This document shows, in pieces, positions 61,400 to 64,000 of a stretch of DNA of 64,000 nt (position 1 is the stretch's first letter; every line of letters starts with the position of its first letter). The position numbers were made by a program, and so were the translations under genes. The stretch spans positions 496,001 to 560,000 of the forward strand of contig NZ_JADNRN010000003.1 in assembly GCF_015595035.1 (NCBI RefSeq). The letters are read 5' to 3'. Under the pieces are notes generated by a model. It did not search any database and was not told where the DNA came from. It saw only the letters and a program-made list of their open reading frames with translations. Source of the DNA: Marinibium conchae (GTDB taxonomy: Bacteria; Pseudomonadota; Gammaproteobacteria; Enterobacterales; Alteromonadaceae).

Positions 61400-64000
61400 T
61401 AGCTTGGTTTACTCGCAATGCTGTAGCCGCTAACCTGCTGATGGTCTCGATCATTTTTGCGGGGCTGTTTAGCTTATCAACACAGATACCATTAGAAGTA
61501 TTCCCCACCTTTGAGTCAGAGCGAGTGTCGGTAAGTGTGAGCCTACGTGGCGGAGCACCTGAAGATGTTGAGCAAGGTGTTACCATTAGAATTGAAGAGG
61601 CTGTGCAAGATCTTGAAGGCATTAGGCAAATTACGAGTCGTTCGTCTGAAAGCTCATCACAAGTTAGCATCGAAGTAGAAAGTGGCTACGACGCACGAGA
61701 AATTCTAGCCGATATTAAGAGTCGAGTAGACGCTATTAATACTTTTCCGGTAAACGCTGAAAAGCCGGTTATTGCTTTAGCCCAGAGACGCAGAGAGGTA
61801 ATAGCGGTTACCATCGCAGCACCGTACAGCGAAAAAGAAATAAAGGAATATGCTGAACAAGTACGCGATGAACTCCTGCTTATTGATGGCATCACGCAAA
61901 TTGATTTAGATGGAGTGCGAGACTACGAAATCGCGATTGAAATTAGCCAAGCAAAACTGCAGCAGTTCAATTTAAACATTAACGAAGTATCGAACATCAT
62001 TGATTCATTCAGTGTTGATGTATCAGCTGGCAACCTCAAAACAACCGGCGGCGACGTTCTGATCCGCACCAAAGCTCAGGCTTATTACAAAAATGAATTT
62101 GTAGACATTCCAGTAAAAACTAATGCCGACGGTTCGGTTGTGCGCTTAAAGGACATTGCCACGATTACCGATGCCTTCGAAGAAAGCCCGGTTCGTACTC
62201 GCTTTAATGGCCAACAAGCAGCCTTTTTAGATGTGTATCGCATTGGCCAGCAAAGTGCGATTGAAGTGGCTGATAAAGTGAAAGCCTACATCAACTCAAA
62301 ACAAGCGAGCTTACCAAGAGGTTTCACCTTATCCTATTGGGATGACGACTCTGAGATAGTCAAAAGCCGTATTGCCACACTCACCAGTAACGCCATACAA
62401 GGCGGTATTTTAGTACTCTTGCTATTGACTCTGTTTTTACGTCCTTCCATCGCATTTTATGTGTTTTTGGGTATACCCGTGTGCTTTTTGGGTGCCTTTA
62501 TTTTCATGCCTTTCATGAGCGTTACGATCAACATCATGAGCTTGTTTGGTTTCATACTTGTGCTTGGCATTGTGGTGGATGACGCCATAGTTACCGGCGA
62601 AAACATTTATACCCATTTGAAAACCTCCAGTAGTAGTGAAGAAGCGGCGATTAATGGCACCAAAGAAGTGGCAACGCCAGTGACTTTCGGTATTCTCACA
62701 ACGGTCGCTGCGTTTCTTCCCTTAGCCTTCATCGAAGGAAATCGCGGTCCTATTTTTGCGCAAATACCTTATGTGGTGATCCCCGTTTTATTATTGTCAC
62801 TGGTTGAATCTAAGTTAGTACTACCAGCGCACTTAAAGACAATAAAATTACGCTCTGAAAAAACCTCAATGAATAAGTTTGAGCGACTTCAACAGCGCTT
62901 TGCAGACGGCTTTGAGCACGCAATTATTCGATATTATCAGCCCGTACTTAAGCTTGCCTTAGGCCATAAATTAACCACGCTCAGTCTGTTTTGTGGTGTA
63001 TTTATTATCATCACCGCACTTATCATTAGCGGATGGACGAAGTTCGTGTTTTTCCCGCGCATACCCAGTGAAACAGTGCGTGCTAGCCTAACTATGCCAG
63101 CAGGTACGCCGTTTGATTCAACCAATCAATACATTGTACTAATGACAGATAAGGCATTAGAGCTGCAACAAAAATACACCGACGAAGATAGCAAACAAAG
63201 TGTAATAACCAACGTTTTGGCAACTACTGGCGGACGCGGAGGCACTACCAACGTTGGCGGCGTGCGTTTTGAAATCCTTCCCCCTGATCAACGTAGTTCA
63301 GACATTAGCTCACGACAATTAGTGAATGAGTGGCGGCAAATGATAGGCTCGGTACCCGGTGCCGAATTGCTTACCTTCCGAGCAGAAATAGGTCGTTCAT
63401 CTGACCCTATCGACATTCAATTAAGCGCAAAATCCCTAGCCACCTTGAATCAAGTTGCGGATAAGGTTAAAGAACGCTTGGCTACTTACCCAGGCGTGTT
63501 TGAAATAGCTGATAGTTTATCTGATGGCAAGGAAGAGTTGCGCATAGAGCTGACCCAAGCGGGCAGGGTAATGGGCTTAACTCGCACGGGTATTTCACAA
63601 CAAGTGAGAAATGCTTTTTTCGGGAGTGAAGTGCAGCGAATTCAGCGCGGAAGTGATGATGTGCGAGTCATGGTAAGACTGCCATTGCAAGAACGCAGCT
63701 CTATCGCCACTCTCAATACTATATTGGTGCAAACACCTAATGGTAGCCAAGTGCCGCTATCGCATGTTGCCACCCTTTCACCAAGTAAAAGCCCATCAAC
63801 CATTTACCGCGTTGACCGCTTTAGAACAGTGAGTGTCACCGCAGACATCGATAAAACCACGACCAACATGACAGTATTACAAAATGATTTAAGTGATTAC
63901 TTGTCAACGCTTCTGCAACAATACCCTGGCACCAAATATAGTTTGGAAGGCGAAGCTAAAGAGCAGCGAGAATCCTTTGGTTCGCTTGCATGGGCGCTTG
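61396..64000 (+). CDS. RND efflux pump permease, 3' end outside the window
   Basis: Inner-membrane proton-driven pump of the AcrB/MMPL superfamily; 868 residues are visible and the frame is still open at the edge. It opens MIAWFTRNAVAANLLMVSII, then porter-domain features (RGGAPEDVEQGVTIRIEEA, DGITQIDLDGV), and helices near 62400-62600 with VVDDAIVTGENIY, the proton-relay Asp pair. ATGA overlap with the fusion protein. Its substrates cannot be told from sequence. Confidence 0.9.
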   Translation, partial: MIAWFTRNAVAANLLMVSIIFAGLFSLSTQIPLEVFPTFESERVSVSVSLRGGAPEDVEQGVTIRIEEAVQDLEGIRQITSRSSESSSQVSIEVESGYDAREILADIKSRVDAINTFPVNAEKPVIALAQRRREVIAVTIAAPYSEKEIKEYAEQVRDELLLIDGITQIDLDGVRDYEIAIEISQAKLQQFNLNINEVSNIIDSFSVDVSAGNLKTTGGDVLIRTKAQAYYKNEFVDIPVKTNADGSVVRLKDIATITDAFEESPVRTRFNGQQAAFLDVYRIGQQSAIEVADKVKAYINSKQASLPRGFTLSYWDDDSEIVKSRIATLTSNAIQGGILVLLLLTLFLRPSIAFYVFLGIPVCFLGAFIFMPFMSVTINIMSLFGFILVLGIVVDDAIVTGENIYTHLKTSSSSEEAAINGTKEVATPVTFGILTTVAAFLPLAFIEGNRGPIFAQIPYVVIPVLLLSLVESKLVLPAHLKTIKLRSEKTSMNKFERLQQRFADGFEHAIIRYYQPVLKLALGHKLTTLSLFCGVFIIITALIISGWTKFVFFPRIPSETVRASLTMPAGTPFDSTNQYIVLMTDKALELQQKYTDEDSKQSVITNVLATTGGRGGTTNVGGVRFEILPPDQRSSDISSRQLVNEWRQMIGSVPGAELLTFRAEIGRSSDPIDIQLSAKSLATLNQVADKVKERLATYPGVFEIADSLSDGKEELRIELTQAGRVMGLTRTGISQQVRNAFFGSEVQRIQRGSDDVRVMVRLPLQERSSIATLNTILVQTPNGSQVPLSHVATLSPSKSPSTIYRVDRFRTVSVTADIDKTTTNMTVLQNDLSDYLSTLLQQYPGTKYSLEGEAKEQRESFGSLAWAL

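Overview
The window looks like a piece of chromosome from a marine gammaproteobacterium, most likely of the Alteromonadales. This is inferred from gene content and order: comM next to ilvD-ilvA, divergent ilvY/ilvC, and the yicC / rph-pyrE block; tandem secreted S9 peptidases, a secreted M1 peptidase, DUF6702, DUF3014, DUF1285 and DUF6482 proteins point the same way. Genus is not claimed.

There are four zones. (1) 1-11,060 is an accessory block of short, mostly unrecognised plus-strand genes separated by attC-like sites of chromosomal-integron type. It holds a fatty-acid desaturase, a Clp-fold membrane protein, lipoproteins, a GNAT acetyltransferase, a VapBC module on the minus strand, a DUF695 protein, a deleted hemB remnant and a zinc-ribbon protein. 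(2) 11,126-50,731 is core chromosome: branched-chain amino-acid genes (ilvA, ilvD with a probable attenuator, comM, ilvY, ilvC), an MFS pump, two S9 peptidases, carbonic anhydrase, proB, an M1 peptidase operon, an ABC1-family kinase, an overlapping mscS-GGDEF-GGDEF operon, domain-of-unknown-function proteins, a membrane desaturase, a PAS chemoreceptor, an amidohydrolase, a VTT membrane protein, a secreted methyltransferase-like protein, a REC-AraC regulator, tusA, pyrE, rph and yicC. (3) 50,740-58,620 is a second attC-rich block with the same orientation as the first: more orphan genes, a HipBA module with a SEC-C protein beside it, a TIMP/NTR-like secreted protein related to one in block 1, and many truncated genes. 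(4) 58,636-64,000 is a tripartite RND efflux operon (outer-membrane factor, membrane-fusion protein, pump) whose last gene leaves the window.

The most notable observation is that two cassette arrays flank 40 kb of core genes with no integron integrase in the window. Both contain a toxin-antitoxin module transcribed against the array, and both show decay: half attC sites fused to gene tails, collapsed attC sites, and genes reading through attC. The second is the ilvDA leader/attenuator lying where ilvGME sit in enterobacteria. The third is a repeat element that has supplied the C-terminal residues of TusA. All functional calls rest on reading motifs by eye; no database search was run.
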